A program made the position numbers and the translations under genes. The notes beneath the pieces are model-generated. The model had not been told where the DNA came from and searched no databases. It saw only the letters and a program-made list of their open reading frames with translations. DNA of 64,000 nucleotides from Martinezella lusitana. GTDB lineage: Bacteria; Pseudomonadota; Alphaproteobacteria; Rhizobiales; Rhizobiaceae. The DNA lies in assembly GCF_010668395.1 (NCBI RefSeq), contig NZ_WUEY01000006.1, positions 310,001-374,000 on the forward strand, given 5' to 3'. Shown one piece after another: positions 27,570-39,318 of the stretch (positions are counted from its first letter, which is position 1; each line of letters opens with the position of its first letter).

Positions 27570-28687
27570 ACGCCTGCCCCCTTGAATTGCTGAATTGAAC
27601 GTCCCGCGGCAATAGCCTCAACCATGTCGGCAAGCAAGTTTGCCGCATCCGGCTTGCCCGCCTGCTTGGCTGCCGCAGCCATCTTCGCGAGCTTTTCCGG
27701 CATGGTCATGGCGCCGCGCAGAATGGTGGAAAGTTTCTCCGACGTCAGCTCCGACTGCACGATGACCTTGACGCCGCCCGTTGCCGCCAGGGCCGCGGCA
27801 TTGGCCGCCTGATCGTGATCGAGCGCATGCGGATAAGGCACGAGGATCGCCGGGCGGCCGATGACGGCAAGCTCGGAGACGGTCGAGGCGCCGGAGCGGC
27901 AGAGAACCAGATGCGCGGCGCCGATACGCTCGGCCATATCGTTGAAGAACGGCGCGACATCGGCGCCCATCTCAAGCTTTCTCGTGCAGCTGTTGACCGT
28001 TTCCATATCCTCGGGGCGCACCTGCTGCGTAACCCGCAGGCGCTTGCGCAGCGGCTCCTCGAGCAGGCTGATCGCCGTGGGGACCGCCTTCGAGAAATAT
28101 TGCGCACCCTGGCTGCCGCCGAAGACGACGAGATTGAACGGATCGTCCGGACCGGACGGCACATAGGGACGCTTGGCAGCCTCGATGACAGCCGGACGCA
28201 CGGGGTTGCCTGTCGTCACCGTCTTTTCGGCAAACGCGCCGTTTTCCGTGAGGAAGCCGCCCGCAATCGCGCGAACGCGCGTTGCCAGCATCTTGTTGGC
28301 CCGGCCCATGACCGCATTCTGCTCATGCAGCATGGAGGGCACGCCCATGCGCGTCGCAGCCAGAAGCGGCGGAACGGTGGGATAACCGCCGAAGCCGACG
28401 ACGCAGACGGGCTTGATCCGCTGGATCAGCTTGCGCGCCGCGCGCATGCCGGTCCACAGCGTCCAAAGGGCTCGCGCAACCTTCAACGGGTTCTTCGAAC
28501 CGATCGTTGCCGAGGGGACGACATGGATCTCGTCGGCCGGAAACTTGCCGGCATAGCGTTCGGCGCGGCTGTCGGTGACGAGGTGCACGGAATAGCCGCG
28601 CTCCTTCAGCTTATAGGCCAGTGCCTCGGCCGGAAATACGTGACCGCCGGTTCCGCCGGCGGCAAGAAGGACAATGCCTTTACTCAT
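27566..28687 (-). CDS. murG: Lipid II synthase MurG
   Basis: MurG transfers GlcNAc from UDP-GlcNAc to lipid I on the cytoplasmic face of the membrane. The 373-residue GT-B enzyme has the N-terminal glycine-rich loop [15 protein letters not shown], the [14 protein letters not shown] motif near residue 98, [12 protein letters not shown], and the donor site [27 protein letters not shown] (partly quoted). Its start lies 180 bases after the ftsW stop, the largest gap in this part of the cluster, and its stop overlaps murC. Confidence 0.97.
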   Translation of the reverse strand: MSKGIVLLAAGGTGGHVFPAEALAYKLKERGYSVHLVTDSRAERYAGKFPADEIHVVPSATIGSKNPLKVARALWTLWTGMRAARKLIQRIKPVCVVGFGGYPTVPPLLAATRMGVPSMLHEQNAVMGRANKMLATRVRAIAGGFLTENGAFAEKTVTTGNPVRPAVIEAAKRPYVPSGPDDPFNLVVFGGSQGAQYFSKAVPTAISLLEEPLRKRLRVTQQVRPEDMETVNSCTRKLEMGADVAPFFNDMAERIGAAHLVLCRSGASTVSELAVIGRPAILVPYPHALDHDQAANAAALAATGGVKVIVQSELTSEKLSTILRGAMTMPEKLAKMAAAAKQAGKPDAANLLADMVEAIAAGRSIQQFKGAGV

Positions 28688-28867
28688 AATTTCGCTCCCG
28701 CGAACACCCCATTACTCGGGGCATCTCCCTAATATAGGAAGTCGCCACGGCCGCGTCATCGACGCAGGCCAAGCCTCCCTCATAGCTCGCCGCTTTCTGA
28801 AAAGCGACCGCAGAATGAAGGGCAGGCAGGAGATAGCGGGAGCAAATGGTCGATGGTCCCAAGACGA

Positions 28868-30022
28868 TCACTCCGCCGGCAATCCGTGCGTCACGCGGAA
28901 CATGGTGCGATCCTGCGCACGCTTTTCCGGCCTGTGACGCGTCAACGCCAGGATGAAGCCGGCAGTTACGCAGATCGCGGTCATCGACGAGCCGCCATAG
29001 GAAATGAGCGGCAGCGTCATGCCCTTTGCCGGCAGCAGCTGCAGGTTCACGCCGATGTTGATGATCGACTGAATGCCGATCTGCAGCACGAGGCCGGCGA
29101 CGGCAAAACGGTTGAAATCGTTCTTTTCCTTGTAGGCGTGCGAAAGTCCGCGCAGCACGAGGAAAGCAAAGATGAGCACGAGCACCATGCAGAAGATGGC
29201 GCCGAATTCCTCGGCCGCGACAGAGAAGATGAAGTCGGTATGGGCGTCCGGAATGATACGCTTGACGGTACCTTCGCCGGGACCGACGCCGAACCAGGTG
29301 CCGTGAACGATCGCTTCCTTGGCGGTATCGACCTGGAACGTATCGCCCTCGCCCGTCAGGAACTTGTTCACGCGTTGCGCGACGTGATCGAAGACGTAAT
29401 AGGCGGTGACGAAACCGCCGGCGCCAAGGCCGCCAAGCACGATGATCCAAAGCCAGGGCATGCCGGCCATGAAGAACATGCCGCCCCAGACGGCGGTGGT
29501 CAGGATCGTCTGGCCAAGGTCGGGCTGCGCGACGAGCAGTGCCACGACGATACCGAAGAGGATGATGGCGAAGAGATTGCCCGGGATTTCCGGCTGGCGC
29601 GCATGTTCGGAAAACAGCCAGGCGCAGACGACGACGAAGGCCGGCTTCATGAATTCCGAAGGCTGAATGGACAAGGACGCGATGTTGACCCAGCGCCGGG
29701 AGCCCTTGACTTCGACGCCGAAGAAGAGCGCGAACAGCATCATCGCCAGCGCCACGATCAGCAGGATGACCGCCGTCCGCCGCACCTGTCTGGGCGTCAT
29801 GAAGGAAATGCCGATCATCGTCGCGATCGCCGGGACGAGGAACAGCGCATGGCGCTTGACGAAGTGGAACGGCTCAAGCCCGATGCGTTCCGCAACAGCA
29901 GGCGACGCCGCAAAGGAAAGCATGAAACCGATGCCGATCAACAGGATGAAAAGGGCGAGAAACACGCGGTCGATGGTCCAGAACCACTCGGCCAAGGCCC
30001 CACGTTCAACGCGGCTTACCAT
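28868..30022 (-). CDS. ftsW: Division-specific SEDS glycosyltransferase FtsW
   Basis: FtsW polymerises lipid II at the septum together with its partner FtsI. The 384-residue protein has about ten membrane spans and the SEDS hallmarks: GSRRWVNIASLSIQPSEFMKP near residues 107-127 (partly quoted), QPDLGQTILT near 165 with the catalytic Asp region, and the C-terminal LLPAKGMTLPLISYGGSS. It starts one base before the murD stop region ends (gap of one base). It lies between murD and murG as in most proteobacterial dcw clusters. Confidence 0.96.
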   Translation of the reverse strand: MVSRVERGALAEWFWTIDRVFLALFILLIGIGFMLSFAASPAVAERIGLEPFHFVKRHALFLVPAIATMIGISFMTPRQVRRTAVILLIVALAMMLFALFFGVEVKGSRRWVNIASLSIQPSEFMKPAFVVVCAWLFSEHARQPEIPGNLFAIILFGIVVALLVAQPDLGQTILTTAVWGGMFFMAGMPWLWIIVLGGLGAGGFVTAYYVFDHVAQRVNKFLTGEGDTFQVDTAKEAIVHGTWFGVGPGEGTVKRIIPDAHTDFIFSVAAEEFGAIFCMVLVLIFAFLVLRGLSHAYKEKNDFNRFAVAGLVLQIGIQSIINIGVNLQLLPAKGMTLPLISYGGSSMTAICVTAGFILALTRHRPEKRAQDRTMFRVTHGLPAE

Positions 30023-30023
30023 A

Positions 30024-31436
30024 TCATTTGCCTCCAGCTGCTGAACCGATCAGCATGGTGACGCCATCGATCGCAGCTACATGGCTGACGAAGGCGTCGC
30101 CCCTGACCTCGAAATTCTTATACTGATCGAAGCTTGCGCAAGCCGGTGACAACATCACGGCCGCGGCCTCATGTTCGTCGCCGTCCGCATCGGCGGCAGC
30201 ATGCGCGACGGCGCGCTCCAGCGTGCCGGAAATTTCGTACGGCACCCGGTCGCCGAGCGTCGCGGCAAAGGCCGGAGCGGCCTCGCCGATCAGATAGGCC
30301 TTGGTTATGCGCGAAAAGAGCGGCGCCAGGCTGGTGATACCGCCCTCTTTCGGCAGGCCGCCGGCGATCCAGTAGATATTCTCGTAGCTCGAAAGCGCGG
30401 GCGCCGCCGCATCCGCATTGGTCGCCTTGGAATCGTTGACGAAGACGACCCGGCCGCGTCTTCCGACAGGCTGCATGCGATGCTTGAGGCCGGGGAAGGA
30501 TGTCAACCCGGCCCGAATCTCGTCGGCGGAGACACCGACCGCCAGGCAGGCGGCAATTGCCGCCGCGGCGTTCTGTGCGTTGTGGCCACCGCGCAAGGTC
30601 TGGATACCGTCGAGATCGGCAATCTCGCTTGCGGCCCCGCTCGATGCCTGCATGATGCGGCTGCCCTCTGCGTAAAGGCCGTCCGCCAGCGCATGCCGGC
30701 GCGATATTCTTGTGACCTTGCCGCCCGCCCGCTCGATGCGGTCGGCGATCAACGAAGAATAGCTGTCGTCGACACCCACCACGGCAACGTCGCTGCCCGC
30801 GACGAGCCGCTCCTTGATATCGGCATAGTGCTGCATCGTGCCATGCCGATCGAGATGGTCGGGCGTCAGGTTCAGCAAGATACCGGCCGAAGGATTGAGC
30901 GTCGGCGCCAGGTCGATCTGATAGGAGGAGCATTCGACGACATAGAAGCGCCCTGCCTTCGGCGGATCGAGCGTCAGCACGGCCCTACCGATATTGCCGC
31001 CGAGCTGCGTATCGCGCCCGCTCGATTGCAGGATATGGGCGATCAAAGCCGTCGTCGTCGATTTGCCGTTCGTTCCGGTAATGGCGATGAAGGGGCAATC
31101 CGGCGCATGTGCCCGCCGCTCCCGCACGAAAAGCTCGACATCGCCAATAACCTCGACGCCGGCGGCGCGAGCGAGATCGACGGTCCAATGCGGTTTCGGG
31201 TGGGTCAGCGGCACACCGGGCGACAGGACGAAGACCGACAGGCTGTTCCAGTCGATCGTCCTGAGATCGGCGACCGCCATTCCCTCCGCAGCCGCCTTGG
31301 CCACGCTGTCCGGATTGTCGTCCCAGGCCGTGACCTCGGCGCCACCGGCAACCAGTGCGCGCGCCGTGGCAAAGCCCGAGCCGCCAAGGCCGAAGAGAGC
31401 GACCTTTTTTCCGTTCAGCGTGGTGACGGGGATCAT
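30024..31436 (-). CDS. murD: UDP-N-acetylmuramoyl-L-alanine--D-glutamate ligase
   Basis: MurD adds D-glutamate to UDP-MurNAc-L-Ala. The 470-residue ligase has [19 protein letters not shown] at the N-terminus, the ATP loop [18 protein letters not shown] near residue 118, [20 protein letters not shown], and [17 protein letters not shown] in the C-terminal domain. It starts seven bases after the mraY stop and ends just before ftsW. Confidence 0.97.
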   Translation of the reverse strand: MIPVTTLNGKKVALFGLGGSGFATARALVAGGAEVTAWDDNPDSVAKAAAEGMAVADLRTIDWNSLSVFVLSPGVPLTHPKPHWTVDLARAAGVEVIGDVELFVRERRAHAPDCPFIAITGTNGKSTTTALIAHILQSSGRDTQLGGNIGRAVLTLDPPKAGRFYVVECSSYQIDLAPTLNPSAGILLNLTPDHLDRHGTMQHYADIKERLVAGSDVAVVGVDDSYSSLIADRIERAGGKVTRISRRHALADGLYAEGSRIMQASSGAASEIADLDGIQTLRGGHNAQNAAAAIAACLAVGVSADEIRAGLTSFPGLKHRMQPVGRRGRVVFVNDSKATNADAAAPALSSYENIYWIAGGLPKEGGITSLAPLFSRITKAYLIGEAAPAFAATLGDRVPYEISGTLERAVAHAAADADGDEHEAAAVMLSPACASFDQYKNFEVRGDAFVSHVAAIDGVTMLIGSAAGGK

Positions 31437-31443
31437 TTCTGCC

Positions 31444-32565
31444 TCACCGCAGCTTCAGGGTGGACAGACCGACCATCGCCAGGATGACGGCGACGATCCA
31501 GAAACGCACGACGACCTGGCTTTCCGTCCAGCCCTTCTTTTCGAAGTGATGGTGGATGGGCGCCATCAGGAAGACACGGCGCTTGGTCATCTTGAAGAAG
31601 CCGACCTGGATGATGACCGAGAGCGCCTCGAGCACAAAGAGACCGCCGATGATCGCCATGACGATCTCGTGCTTGGTGGCAACCGCGACCGAGCCGATCA
31701 TGCCCCCAAGCGCAAGCGAGCCCGTATCGCCCATGAAGATAGCTGCCGGTGGCGCATTGAACCAGAGGAAGCCGAGACCGGCACCGATGACCGCACCGAG
31801 GACGACGGCGAGTTCACCCGTGCCGGGCACGAAATTGATCGCCAGATAGTCGGCGAAAACGAAGTTGCCGGCCAGATAGGAGATGACGCCGAAGGAGGCC
31901 GCGGCGATCATCACTGGCACGATGGCAAGCCCGTCGAGACCGTCCGTCAAGTTGACGGCATTGCCGGCGGCGACGATGACGAAGGCACCGAACAGCACGA
32001 AGAACATGCCGAGATTGAGCAGCAGGCTCTTGAAGAACGGGAAGGCGACCGACGAGCCGAAGGTGGAGCCCGCCGGACCGGAGGCGAGCGCCGTGGTCAT
32101 CATGAAGTAGACGGCGATAGCGGCGATGACGAATTCGATGCCGAGACGAGCGCGGCCGGAAAAGCCCTTGTCGCTCTGCTTCGTCACCTTGAGATAGTCG
32201 TCATAGAAGCCGATAGCGCCGAATCCGAGCGTCACCAGCAGCGTGGCGACGACGTAGACATTGGCAAGATCCGCCCAAAGCAGGGACGAAACGACGATGC
32301 CGGCAAGGATCATCAGGCCGCCCATGGTCGGGGTGCCGGCCTTCTTGAAGTGCGTCTGCGGGCCGTCGGCACGGATCGGCTGCCCCTTGCCCTGGCGCAC
32401 GCGCAGGGAGGAGATGATTCGCGGCCCGAAAAGAAAGACGATCAACGCTGACGTGAACAGAGCGCCGCCGGTACGGAACGTGATGTATCTGAACAGATTG
32501 AGAAATCTGAAATGAGTAGTGAAAAAATGAACGTGGTCCGACAGTTCGGCAAGCCAGATCAGCAT
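31444..32565 (-). CDS. mraY: Phospho-MurNAc-pentapeptide translocase MraY
   Basis: MraY forms lipid I by moving phospho-MurNAc-pentapeptide to undecaprenyl phosphate in the inner membrane. The 373-residue, ten-span protein has the conserved loops: the [15 protein letters not shown] stretch near residue 72, [15 protein letters not shown] with the catalytic Asp pair near 120, [17 protein letters not shown] near 200, [12 protein letters not shown], and the diagnostic [13 protein letters not shown] near 335. It follows murF by 11 bases. Confidence 0.98.
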   Translation of the reverse strand: MLIWLAELSDHVHFFTTHFRFLNLFRYITFRTGGALFTSALIVFLFGPRIISSLRVRQGKGQPIRADGPQTHFKKAGTPTMGGLMILAGIVVSSLLWADLANVYVVATLLVTLGFGAIGFYDDYLKVTKQSDKGFSGRARLGIEFVIAAIAVYFMMTTALASGPAGSTFGSSVAFPFFKSLLLNLGMFFVLFGAFVIVAAGNAVNLTDGLDGLAIVPVMIAAASFGVISYLAGNFVFADYLAINFVPGTGELAVVLGAVIGAGLGFLWFNAPPAAIFMGDTGSLALGGMIGSVAVATKHEIVMAIIGGLFVLEALSVIIQVGFFKMTKRRVFLMAPIHHHFEKKGWTESQVVVRFWIVAVILAMVGLSTLKLR

Positions 32566-32576
32566 AAGAGCCCTTT

Positions 32577-34037
32577 CTAAAGCCCCTGATGGGTGTGAGG
32601 GCCCGTGTCGGAAAATGCGGGAAACTTGTCAAGCAAGCCCGCAACGATCTTTCCAAACCCCATTCCCAGCGACGATTTCACCATCAACACGTCGCCGGGG
32701 GCGACAGAATTGAGCGCGAATTCCGAGAGTTCCTCCGTCGTCTCCCGATATTCGACATGAACACTTTCCGGCAGCTCATCCCTCAAAGCCGCCATCTCCG
32801 GACCCGCCAGCCAGACATGCTCTATGCCGGCCGCAAGCAGCGGCCCGGCAAGATTTGCATGCACGCGCTGGGCATAATCCCCCATTTCCAACATGTCGCC
32901 GAGCACGGCGATCCGCCGGCCCGTCCGTCCGCCCGGTCCCTCATGCGGCGACGTCGTCGCCAGCAGCGCGATAGCCGCGCGCATGGATGCGGGATTGGCG
33001 TTGTAACTCTCGTCGATCAGCGTGAAATAGCCGCTACCGACCGCGCGCTTGTGGCGTTGTCCCCTGCCCTTTTCCGGCTGAAGATCCGCCAGGGCGTTGA
33101 TGGCGCTGTCCAGATCGGCCTCCAGGAGCATGACCGCGCCAAGCACGGCAAGCGCGTTTTCGGCGATATGGCGGCCCGGCGCACCGAGCGCCACTTCCAT
33201 GGTCTCGCCGCCGATCGTCAGCCAAAGTGTCGAATTCTCTTCCGAAGCGTTGAATTCCGCGAGACGCACGTCCGCCTTCGCATGCTGGCCGAAGCTATGC
33301 ACATGCTCGATACCGGCCGCGACCGCAGCCTGCTCCAGCATCTCGAACTGGTCGTTGTCATGATTGAGAATGGCATGACCACCCGGCACCACACCCTCGA
33401 AAATTTCCGCTTTCGCGGCGGCGATTTCACCGATGCTGTTGAAATTGCCGAGATGGGCCGGCGCGATCGTGGTGATGATCGCCACATGCGGCTGTACCAT
33501 TTTGACGAGCGGGCGAATTTCCCCGGGATGGTTCATGCCGATTTCGAAAATCCCGAAATCGGTATCTTCCGGCATCCGCGCCAGAGTAAGCGGAACGCCC
33601 CAATGATTGTTGAAGGAAGCAACGGATGCATGCACCTTGCCCGACGGGGTGAGCGCCCGGCGCAACATCTCCTTCGTGGTCGTCTTGCCGACCGAACCCG
33701 TCACGGCGACGATCTTCGCCTGGCTACGCTTGCGCGCGGCAACGCCAAGCCGCGCAAGCGCCGCCAATACGTCGTCCACGACGACCTTCGGCACGGTGAG
33801 GCTGCCCATCGCCGGCAGACGCGCCTCGCTGATCACGATGAACGCGGCGCCGTTCGCCATGGCCAGATTGGCGTAGTCGTGCCCATCGACGCGATCGCCC
33901 TTGATGGCAAAGAAAGCCTCGCCCGGCTTGATGGAGCGACTGTCTATGGAAATGCCCGTAATGCCCGCGGGCAGCGATCCGACGAAGCGGCCCGAGATAG
34001 CGGCGATCAGATCCTCAGAAGTCCATAGCCAGTTCAA
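32577..34037 (-). CDS. murF: UDP-MurNAc-tripeptide--D-alanyl-D-alanine ligase
   Basis: MurF adds D-Ala-D-Ala, the product of ddl, to finish the UDP-MurNAc-pentapeptide. The 486-residue ligase has [18 protein letters not shown] near residue 38, the ATP loop [14 protein letters not shown] near 112, and the [13 protein letters not shown] motif near 170. It starts at TTG 34037, which overlaps the murE stop as TTGA; no ATG close by gives the proper N-terminus. The atypical start may set its level relative to murE. Confidence 0.96.
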   Translation of the reverse strand: MNWLWTSEDLIAAISGRFVGSLPAGITGISIDSRSIKPGEAFFAIKGDRVDGHDYANLAMANGAAFIVISEARLPAMGSLTVPKVVVDDVLAALARLGVAARKRSQAKIVAVTGSVGKTTTKEMLRRALTPSGKVHASVASFNNHWGVPLTLARMPEDTDFGIFEIGMNHPGEIRPLVKMVQPHVAIITTIAPAHLGNFNSIGEIAAAKAEIFEGVVPGGHAILNHDNDQFEMLEQAAVAAGIEHVHSFGQHAKADVRLAEFNASEENSTLWLTIGGETMEVALGAPGRHIAENALAVLGAVMLLEADLDSAINALADLQPEKGRGQRHKRAVGSGYFTLIDESYNANPASMRAAIALLATTSPHEGPGGRTGRRIAVLGDMLEMGDYAQRVHANLAGPLLAAGIEHVWLAGPEMAALRDELPESVHVEYRETTEELSEFALNSVAPGDVLMVKSSLGMGFGKIVAGLLDKFPAFSDTGPHTHQGL

Positions 34038-35497
34038 GACGTCAAACCCTCCAGTGCTTTGCGCAATTCGACATGATCGGAGAACGGCAGCGTGACGCCG
34101 CCGATCGTCTGACCTTCCTCGTGGCCCTTCCCCGCGACGATCAGCGTGTCGCCGGATTTCAGCAGCCCGACTGCGTTACGGATCGCTTCGGCCCGATCGC
34201 CGATCTCCGTCGCGCAGGCAGCAGCCGCCATGATCTCCGAACGGATCGCCGCCGGATCTTCCGAGCGCGGATTGTCGTCGGTGACGATGACGACATCGGC
34301 CAACCGGCAGGCTATTTCACCCATGATCGGACGTTTGCCGCGATCGCGATCCCCACCGCAGCCAAAGACGACAACCACGCGGCCCGTCGTGAACGGACGG
34401 ACGGAATTCAGAACATTTTCAAGCGCATCCGGCTTATGGGCATAGTCGACATAAGCAAGCGCGCCGTCATGCGTGTGGCCGACGAGCTCGAGCCGGCCCG
34501 ATGCGCCGACGAGTTTCTCAAGGGCCGCCATGGCAACCGGTGCCGCAACGCCCGTCGAAATGGCCAGACCGGCCGCCACGAGCGCATTGGCGATCTGGAA
34601 ATCGCCGGCCAGCGGAATATGAACCTCGGAGATGTCGCCGCCGATATGGACCTCGGCGATCTGCTTGTGGCGAAAATGTTCGACGCGCTTCAGCGTCAGG
34701 AAGCTGCCCTTGCGCCCGACGGTGCGGACATCCTGCCCGGCATCGCGGGCGGCGGCAATTGCCTGAGCCGACCAGGCATCATCGGCGAAAATGACGGCCG
34801 GAGAGCCCTTCGGCAGTAGATCCCGGAACAGCCGCATCTTGGCGGCCATGTAATCCTCGACCGTCGGATGATAGTCCATGTGGTCGCGGCCGAGATTGGT
34901 AAAGGCGGCGGCGGCAAGCCTGACGCCGTCGAGCCGGAATTGATCGAGACCGTGGCTGGACGCTTCCATCGCCGCGTGCGTGACGCCTTCCTCGGCGAGT
35001 TCGGCAAGCAGTTCGTGCAGCGACACCGGATCGGGCGTCGTCAGCGCACCATACTCGTTGCGGGTCGGCGAAACGACGCCAGTCGTGCCGATCATGGCCG
35101 CCGGATGGCCGGCGTGGGCCCAGATCTGCCGGGTAAAGGAAGCGACCGAAGTCTTGCCGGCTGTCCCCGTCACAGCCACCATCGTTTCCGGCTGTCGTCC
35201 GAAAAACCGCGAAGCGGCGATGGAGAGAAACCGGCGTGGCTCTGAAACCTGCAACACGGGCACACTGCCGGCGTCGGCCTGATGACCGGCAACCACGACG
35301 GAGGCCCCGCGCGATACGGCATCTGCGATAAAACTCGCTCCGTCAGCCTTCGTGCCGGCCACGGCAACAAACGCCATGCCGGGCGAAACCTTGCGGCTGT
35401 CGGCGGAGATCCCGCTTATCTCAAGATCGCCGAGCGCACCGCCAATTTGTGTGTTGAGTTCCGGAAATACATTTCCGGCAATATCCCGCAAGTTCAT
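34034..35497 (-). CDS. murE: UDP-MurNAc-L-Ala-D-Glu--meso-diaminopimelate ligase
   Basis: MurE adds the third residue of the stem peptide. The 487-residue ligase has [21 protein letters not shown] near residue 35, the ATP loop [14 protein letters not shown] near 112, [16 protein letters not shown] near 180, and the DNPRSEDP motif near 405. DNPR at this point is characteristic of enzymes that use meso-diaminopimelate rather than lysine, as expected for a Gram-negative wall. It overlaps murF by four bases and follows ftsI by 66 bases. Confidence 0.97.
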   Translation of the reverse strand: MNLRDIAGNVFPELNTQIGGALGDLEISGISADSRKVSPGMAFVAVAGTKADGASFIADAVSRGASVVVAGHQADAGSVPVLQVSEPRRFLSIAASRFFGRQPETMVAVTGTAGKTSVASFTRQIWAHAGHPAAMIGTTGVVSPTRNEYGALTTPDPVSLHELLAELAEEGVTHAAMEASSHGLDQFRLDGVRLAAAAFTNLGRDHMDYHPTVEDYMAAKMRLFRDLLPKGSPAVIFADDAWSAQAIAAARDAGQDVRTVGRKGSFLTLKRVEHFRHKQIAEVHIGGDISEVHIPLAGDFQIANALVAAGLAISTGVAAPVAMAALEKLVGASGRLELVGHTHDGALAYVDYAHKPDALENVLNSVRPFTTGRVVVVFGCGGDRDRGKRPIMGEIACRLADVVIVTDDNPRSEDPAAIRSEIMAAAACATEIGDRAEAIRNAVGLLKSGDTLIVAGKGHEEGQTIGGVTLPFSDHVELRKALEGLTS

Positions 35498-35563
35498 CGA
35501 ATGTACTTTTCGCCTTCTCGATCAGTCCGCCCCTCGCGAATCGACGTGTGTATTCTTTCACGC

Positions 35564-37315
35564 TTAATAAGACACCAGCAAGGCCGAGTTGCCGTTTCCA
35601 AAACTTGGCTGAATGCCGAGGATAGGCGCCGCCCGGGCGATGATGTCGCGTGCAATCGGTGCTGCCGTATAGGCCGAGATCGTGCCGCCATGCTCACCGG
35701 TCTTCGGCTCGTCGCAGAAGGTCATGATGATGTATTGCGGATTGTCGATCGGGAACACGGCCATGAAGGTGTTGAAGTTCAGCGTGTGCGAATAGCGGCC
35801 GTTGACGACCTTGTCGGCCGTGCCGGTCTTGCTGCCGACGTCGTAGCCCGGCACGCGGGCGGCGCGGCCCGAACCCTTCGAACCGTTGAAGTCGAGCAGG
35901 AAGCGCACATCGTCGCTCGTGCTCTTCTTGATGACGAGCTTGGCGATGTCGTCCGCCTCGTCGCGGGTGCGCGGCAGGAAGGTCGGCTCGATCAGCTTGC
36001 CGCCATTGACCAACGCCGCGCCGGCAACGGCCGTCTGCAACGGCGTCGTCGAGACGCCGTGGCCGAAGGAGATCGTGATCGAGTTGATCTTCTTCCACAC
36101 GCGCGGCTGCGACGGCATCTTCACTTCCGGCAACTCGGTCTGCATCTTGCTGAGCAGTCCGATGCGGGTAAGGAATTCCTTGTGCCCATCGATACCGACG
36201 AGGTCGGCGATCTTCGCCGTGCCTATGTTCGACGAATACTGGAAGATTTCCGGAACGGTCAGCACGCGACGCTGGCCGTGGAAGTCGTGGATGGTGAAGC
36301 CACCGATACGGATCGGATTGGTGGCATCGAAGGCATCGCGCAGCGAGACCTTGCCGGAATCGAGCGCCATCGCCATCGTGAAGGTCTTGAAGGTCGATCC
36401 CATTTCGAACGTACCGTTCGTCATGCGATTGAGCCATCCCTCGGCAGCGCCATCGTTCGGATAGTTCGGATCGAAATCGGGCGCGGACGCCATGGCCACC
36501 ACTTCGCCCGTGTGCACGTTCAGCACGGCCGCACCGGCGCCCTTGGCCTGGAAATTCTTGACGGCGTTGACGACGGCGTCATGGACGATGTCCTGCACCC
36601 GCAGATCGACCGACAGCTTCACCGGCTGCAGCGGCTGGTCGTTGGTCATGCCGGCGGCGGCAAGATCGGCGAGCCCCAGGTCGTCGATATATTTCTCCAT
36701 GCCGGCAACACCGCGATTGTCGATGTTGACGTAGCCGAGAATATGGGCGGCGGTGGAACCGCCCGGATAGAAGCGGCGCTTCTCGGGACGGAAGCCGATA
36801 CCGGGAATGCCGAGCGCCAGGATCTGGCTCTGCTGCTTCGGCGTCAGCTGCCGACGCAGCCAGGCGAAATGCGAGGACTTCGTCGAGAGCTTCTTGTAGG
36901 TGGATTTGGCATCGAGATCCGGCAGGACCTTGCGCAGCTCCTCGACAGCCTCGTCCGCATCGATGATCTTGTTCGGCTCGGCAAACAGCGAGACTGTGCG
37001 GATATCGGTGGCGAGAAGAGCGCCATTGCGGTCGATGATGTCCGGACGCGAGGCCATCAGGCGATCCGGCGGCAGAATGCTTGAAGTCATCTCCGGCAGC
37101 GTCATGGCGAACTGGGCAAGGCGGCCGCCGATCACGCAGTAGACGGCGACGAAACTCGCGACCAGCAGCACGACACGACTTTTTGCCTGATTGGACTTGC
37201 GCTTGCGCGCGCCCTCGAAGATCGAGCGCGCGAACCCGTCGCTCGGGCGATTGTTGCCGTCGGTCGCGAAGTGCGCCTTGCTCTTCAGGACCATGATACG
37301 AGAAAGAAAAGACAT
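35564..37315 (-). CDS. ftsI: Septal peptidoglycan transpeptidase FtsI (PBP3)
   Basis: FtsI crosslinks septal peptidoglycan. The 583-residue class B penicillin-binding protein has a basic cytoplasmic tail, one membrane segment at about residues 48-68, a pedestal domain, and a transpeptidase domain with the three active site motifs intact: SxxK as STFK at 307-310, SSN at 361-363, and KTG at 496-498. Its start shares one base with the ftsL stop (TAATG). It should work as a complex with FtsW encoded downstream. Confidence 0.97.
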   Translation of the reverse strand: MSFLSRIMVLKSKAHFATDGNNRPSDGFARSIFEGARKRKSNQAKSRVVLLVASFVAVYCVIGGRLAQFAMTLPEMTSSILPPDRLMASRPDIIDRNGALLATDIRTVSLFAEPNKIIDADEAVEELRKVLPDLDAKSTYKKLSTKSSHFAWLRRQLTPKQQSQILALGIPGIGFRPEKRRFYPGGSTAAHILGYVNIDNRGVAGMEKYIDDLGLADLAAAGMTNDQPLQPVKLSVDLRVQDIVHDAVVNAVKNFQAKGAGAAVLNVHTGEVVAMASAPDFDPNYPNDGAAEGWLNRMTNGTFEMGSTFKTFTMAMALDSGKVSLRDAFDATNPIRIGGFTIHDFHGQRRVLTVPEIFQYSSNIGTAKIADLVGIDGHKEFLTRIGLLSKMQTELPEVKMPSQPRVWKKINSITISFGHGVSTTPLQTAVAGAALVNGGKLIEPTFLPRTRDEADDIAKLVIKKSTSDDVRFLLDFNGSKGSGRAARVPGYDVGSKTGTADKVVNGRYSHTLNFNTFMAVFPIDNPQYIIMTFCDEPKTGEHGGTISAYTAAPIARDIIARAAPILGIQPSFGNGNSALLVSY

Positions 37316-37836
37316 TATTCCGCCACCGATCCCGTTGCCATGTTGTCGACATCCGGCTTCTTGCGCTTGGCAAGGGCGGGCGATTTCGGTCGCGGCGCGG
37401 GAGCGGCGGCCACATCAGCAATGGCCTTCCTGATCTCCGCGTCCGTGGTGTCGCCATTCTTCGAGGCCACGGCTGCATTGACCTTGGCGCCGGTCGCCTT
37501 GCCGCTCTTCGGGTCGTTCGATGCGGTCACGGTCGGCGGAGGAAGCTGCGAGCGCAGCATCGGCAGCTCGCTGGGCTGAACGATCGAGGTCGACAGCGTC
37601 GGCTGCAGCTGCAGTTCGCTGCTGTAGTTGTTGACGAGACGCTCGAGGCGGTTCGGCTGAGAGACCAGCGCCCAGTCCGCCTTGAGAAGCTCGATCGTAT
37701 CCTTTTCAAGCTTGATTTCAGATTCGAGGCGATGAACCTCTTCCAGCTTCAGCTCGGCACGATGCTTGATCGTATAGGTCACGCTGGCCGTAGCCGTCAT
37801 GACGCCAATCAGCACGATGTCAAAAGTCCTCAGCAT
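37315..37836 (-). CDS. ftsL: Cell division protein FtsL
   Basis: This 173-residue bitopic protein fits FtsL: a short N-terminus, one membrane segment (about residues 4-22, MLRTFDIVLIGVMTATASV), then a coiled coil KLEEVHRLESEIKLEKDTIELLKADWALVSQP. The C-terminal half is a low-complexity Pro/Ala/Lys-rich tail not found in E. coli FtsL, which is usual in rhizobia. ATG 37836 is one base from the rsmH stop (TGA-A-ATG), and the stop overlaps ftsI. It scaffolds FtsQ, FtsB and the FtsWI synthase. Confidence 0.92.
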   Translation of the reverse strand: MLRTFDIVLIGVMTATASVTYTIKHRAELKLEEVHRLESEIKLEKDTIELLKADWALVSQPNRLERLVNNYSSELQLQPTLSTSIVQPSELPMLRSQLPPPTVTASNDPKSGKATGAKVNAAVASKNGDTTDAEIRKAIADVAAAPAPRPKSPALAKRKKPDVDNMATGSVAE

Positions 37837-37837
37837 T

Positions 37838-38863
37838 TCAACCCCCGAGCTTTCCGAGACTTGCAAGACTGGGCAGATCGAAGATCGAAAGATCTTCCGC
37901 CTCTGCCGGAGCCGAAGTGCGCGCCCCCGCACGCAGCTTGGCCGAACGAGCGCGCGGATTGGCTTCCGCCTCGGCGTCGCTCGCAGAAATCATCGACTTG
38001 CCGACCGGCTCGAAGGTGGCCGGCCGCTCATTCACGATAGGCATGTGACGCGACCCGGCGGCGCGGCCGGAGCGGTCCGCGAAGAACTTCTTGACGATCC
38101 TGTCTTCCAGCGAATGAAAGGTCACGACCACAAGGCGTCCGCCCGGCTTGAGCGCGCGCTCGGCAGCAAACAGCGCCTGAGCCAGCTCGCCAAGCTCGTC
38201 ATTGACGAAAATACGCAGGGCCTGAAAGACGCGCGTCGCGGGATGAATCTTGTCCTTGGCTTTGCGCGGCGTGACGAGCTCGATCAGGCCGGCAAGGTCG
38301 CGCGTGGTGACAAAAGGCGCCTCGGCGCGCCGCTTTTCGATGGCGTGCGCGATGCGCGGCGCCTGCTTTTCTTCCCCCAGGAAGACGAAGATGCGGATGA
38401 GGTCGGCCAGCTTGGCACGGTTGACGACATCCGCAGCCGACACGCCGCTGGCGGACATGCGCATATCGAGCGGGCCGTTCTTGCTGAACGAGAAACCGCG
38501 CTCCGCCTCGTCGATCTGCATCGAGGAAACGCCGATATCGAGGACGACACCATCGAGGCCACCCGCCGGCGCATGATCGGCCAGCTGGGAAAACTGCGAC
38601 TGAATGAGATTGAGGCGTCCGGCATGGGCGGAAACGAGCGCCCGCCCCGCCGCGATTGCCGTCGGATCGCGATCGAGCGCGATCACGTCGGCGCCGCCGG
38701 CGAGGATGGCCGACGTGTAGCCGCCAGCCCCGAACGTACCATCGAGAATGATCTTGCCGGGCGCGGGAGCCAGCGCCTCGATCACCTCGGCAAGAAGAAC
38801 CGGAATGTGACGAACTGGTCCGCCACCGGCATCAGAAGAACCTCCGCCCGAATTCGCCGCCAT
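37838..38863 (-). CDS. rsmH: 16S rRNA m4C1402 methyltransferase RsmH
   Basis: RsmH methylates N4 of cytidine 1402 in 16S rRNA. The 341-residue protein begins with a Gly/Ser-rich tail and then [13 protein letters not shown], the SAM site [17 protein letters not shown] near residue 38, [21 protein letters not shown], and the C-terminal [19 protein letters not shown] 38863 is chosen because it lies 14 bases after the mraZ stop; the frame is open much further upstream but only antisense to sensible protein. It stands between mraZ and ftsL as in most bacteria. Confidence 0.96.
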   Translation of the reverse strand: MAANSGGGSSDAGGGPVRHIPVLLAEVIEALAPAPGKIILDGTFGAGGYTSAILAGGADVIALDRDPTAIAAGRALVSAHAGRLNLIQSQFSQLADHAPAGGLDGVVLDIGVSSMQIDEAERGFSFSKNGPLDMRMSASGVSAADVVNRAKLADLIRIFVFLGEEKQAPRIAHAIEKRRAEAPFVTTRDLAGLIELVTPRKAKDKIHPATRVFQALRIFVNDELGELAQALFAAERALKPGGRLVVVTFHSLEDRIVKKFFADRSGRAAGSRHMPIVNERPATFEPVGKSMISASDAEAEANPRARSAKLRAGARTSAPAEAEDLSIFDLPSLASLGKLGG

Positions 38864-38877
38864 TCCGTTTCCCCGCT

Positions 38878-39318
38878 CTATTCCGAGCGCCTGCCCGCCA
38901 GCCTGCGCTCCTCTCGTGCCTGCGCCTGCAAGGCCAGGAAGGCCTCCGGTCGCCATAATTGAAAATGATCCGCCCGACCGACGAAGGTCACTTCGCCTGC
39001 AATTCCGGTGAAGTCGCGGATGAAATCCGTGACCATCAGCCGCCCTTCCGCATCGAGCTTCATAAAGACCCCGCCCCCGTGAATGAGGAGCGACATCTGA
39101 TTCGCCGCCGGCGAAAACTGATCGTCCGCCGCAATCTGCCGCTCGAATCGATCGAGCAGGTCGAGACCGCCGACGCTGATCGCCGGAAACACAAAATCCT
39201 GGAAGCAGTACAGCTCCTGGATATTGCGCTCGGCCAGCACGGAACGAAACGCCGCAGGTACGGAAACCCGTCCCTTGGCATCGATCCGGTTGGTCGCATT
39301 TGACAGGAAGCGGTTCAT
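38878..39318 (-). CDS. mraZ: Transcriptional regulator MraZ
   Basis: MraZ is a SpoVT/AbrB-like DNA-binding protein that represses its own division and wall cluster. The 146-residue protein has two repeats of the fold, the first starting [24 protein letters not shown] (partly quoted) and the second around [20 protein letters not shown]; both keep the DxxGR core. ATG 39318 is chosen to give this N-terminus. It is the first gene of the dcw operon, and the likely operator, four TGGG boxes at 10-bp steps, lies about 180 bases upstream. Confidence 0.95.
   Translation of the reverse strand: MNRFLSNATNRIDAKGRVSVPAAFRSVLAERNIQELYCFQDFVFPAISVGGLDLLDRFERQIAADDQFSPAANQMSLLIHGGGVFMKLDAEGRLMVTDFIRDFTGIAGEVTFVGRADHFQLWRPEAFLALQAQAREERRLAGRRSE

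Noticed and set aside
28688..28867. Possible small gene between ftsW and murG
   Set aside because: The frames here are continuations of shadow ORFs; no ribosome site and start combination was convincing.
35282..37084. 600-codon open frame on the plus strand
   Set aside because: It is antisense to ftsI and the start of murE; the composition is that of a shadow frame.
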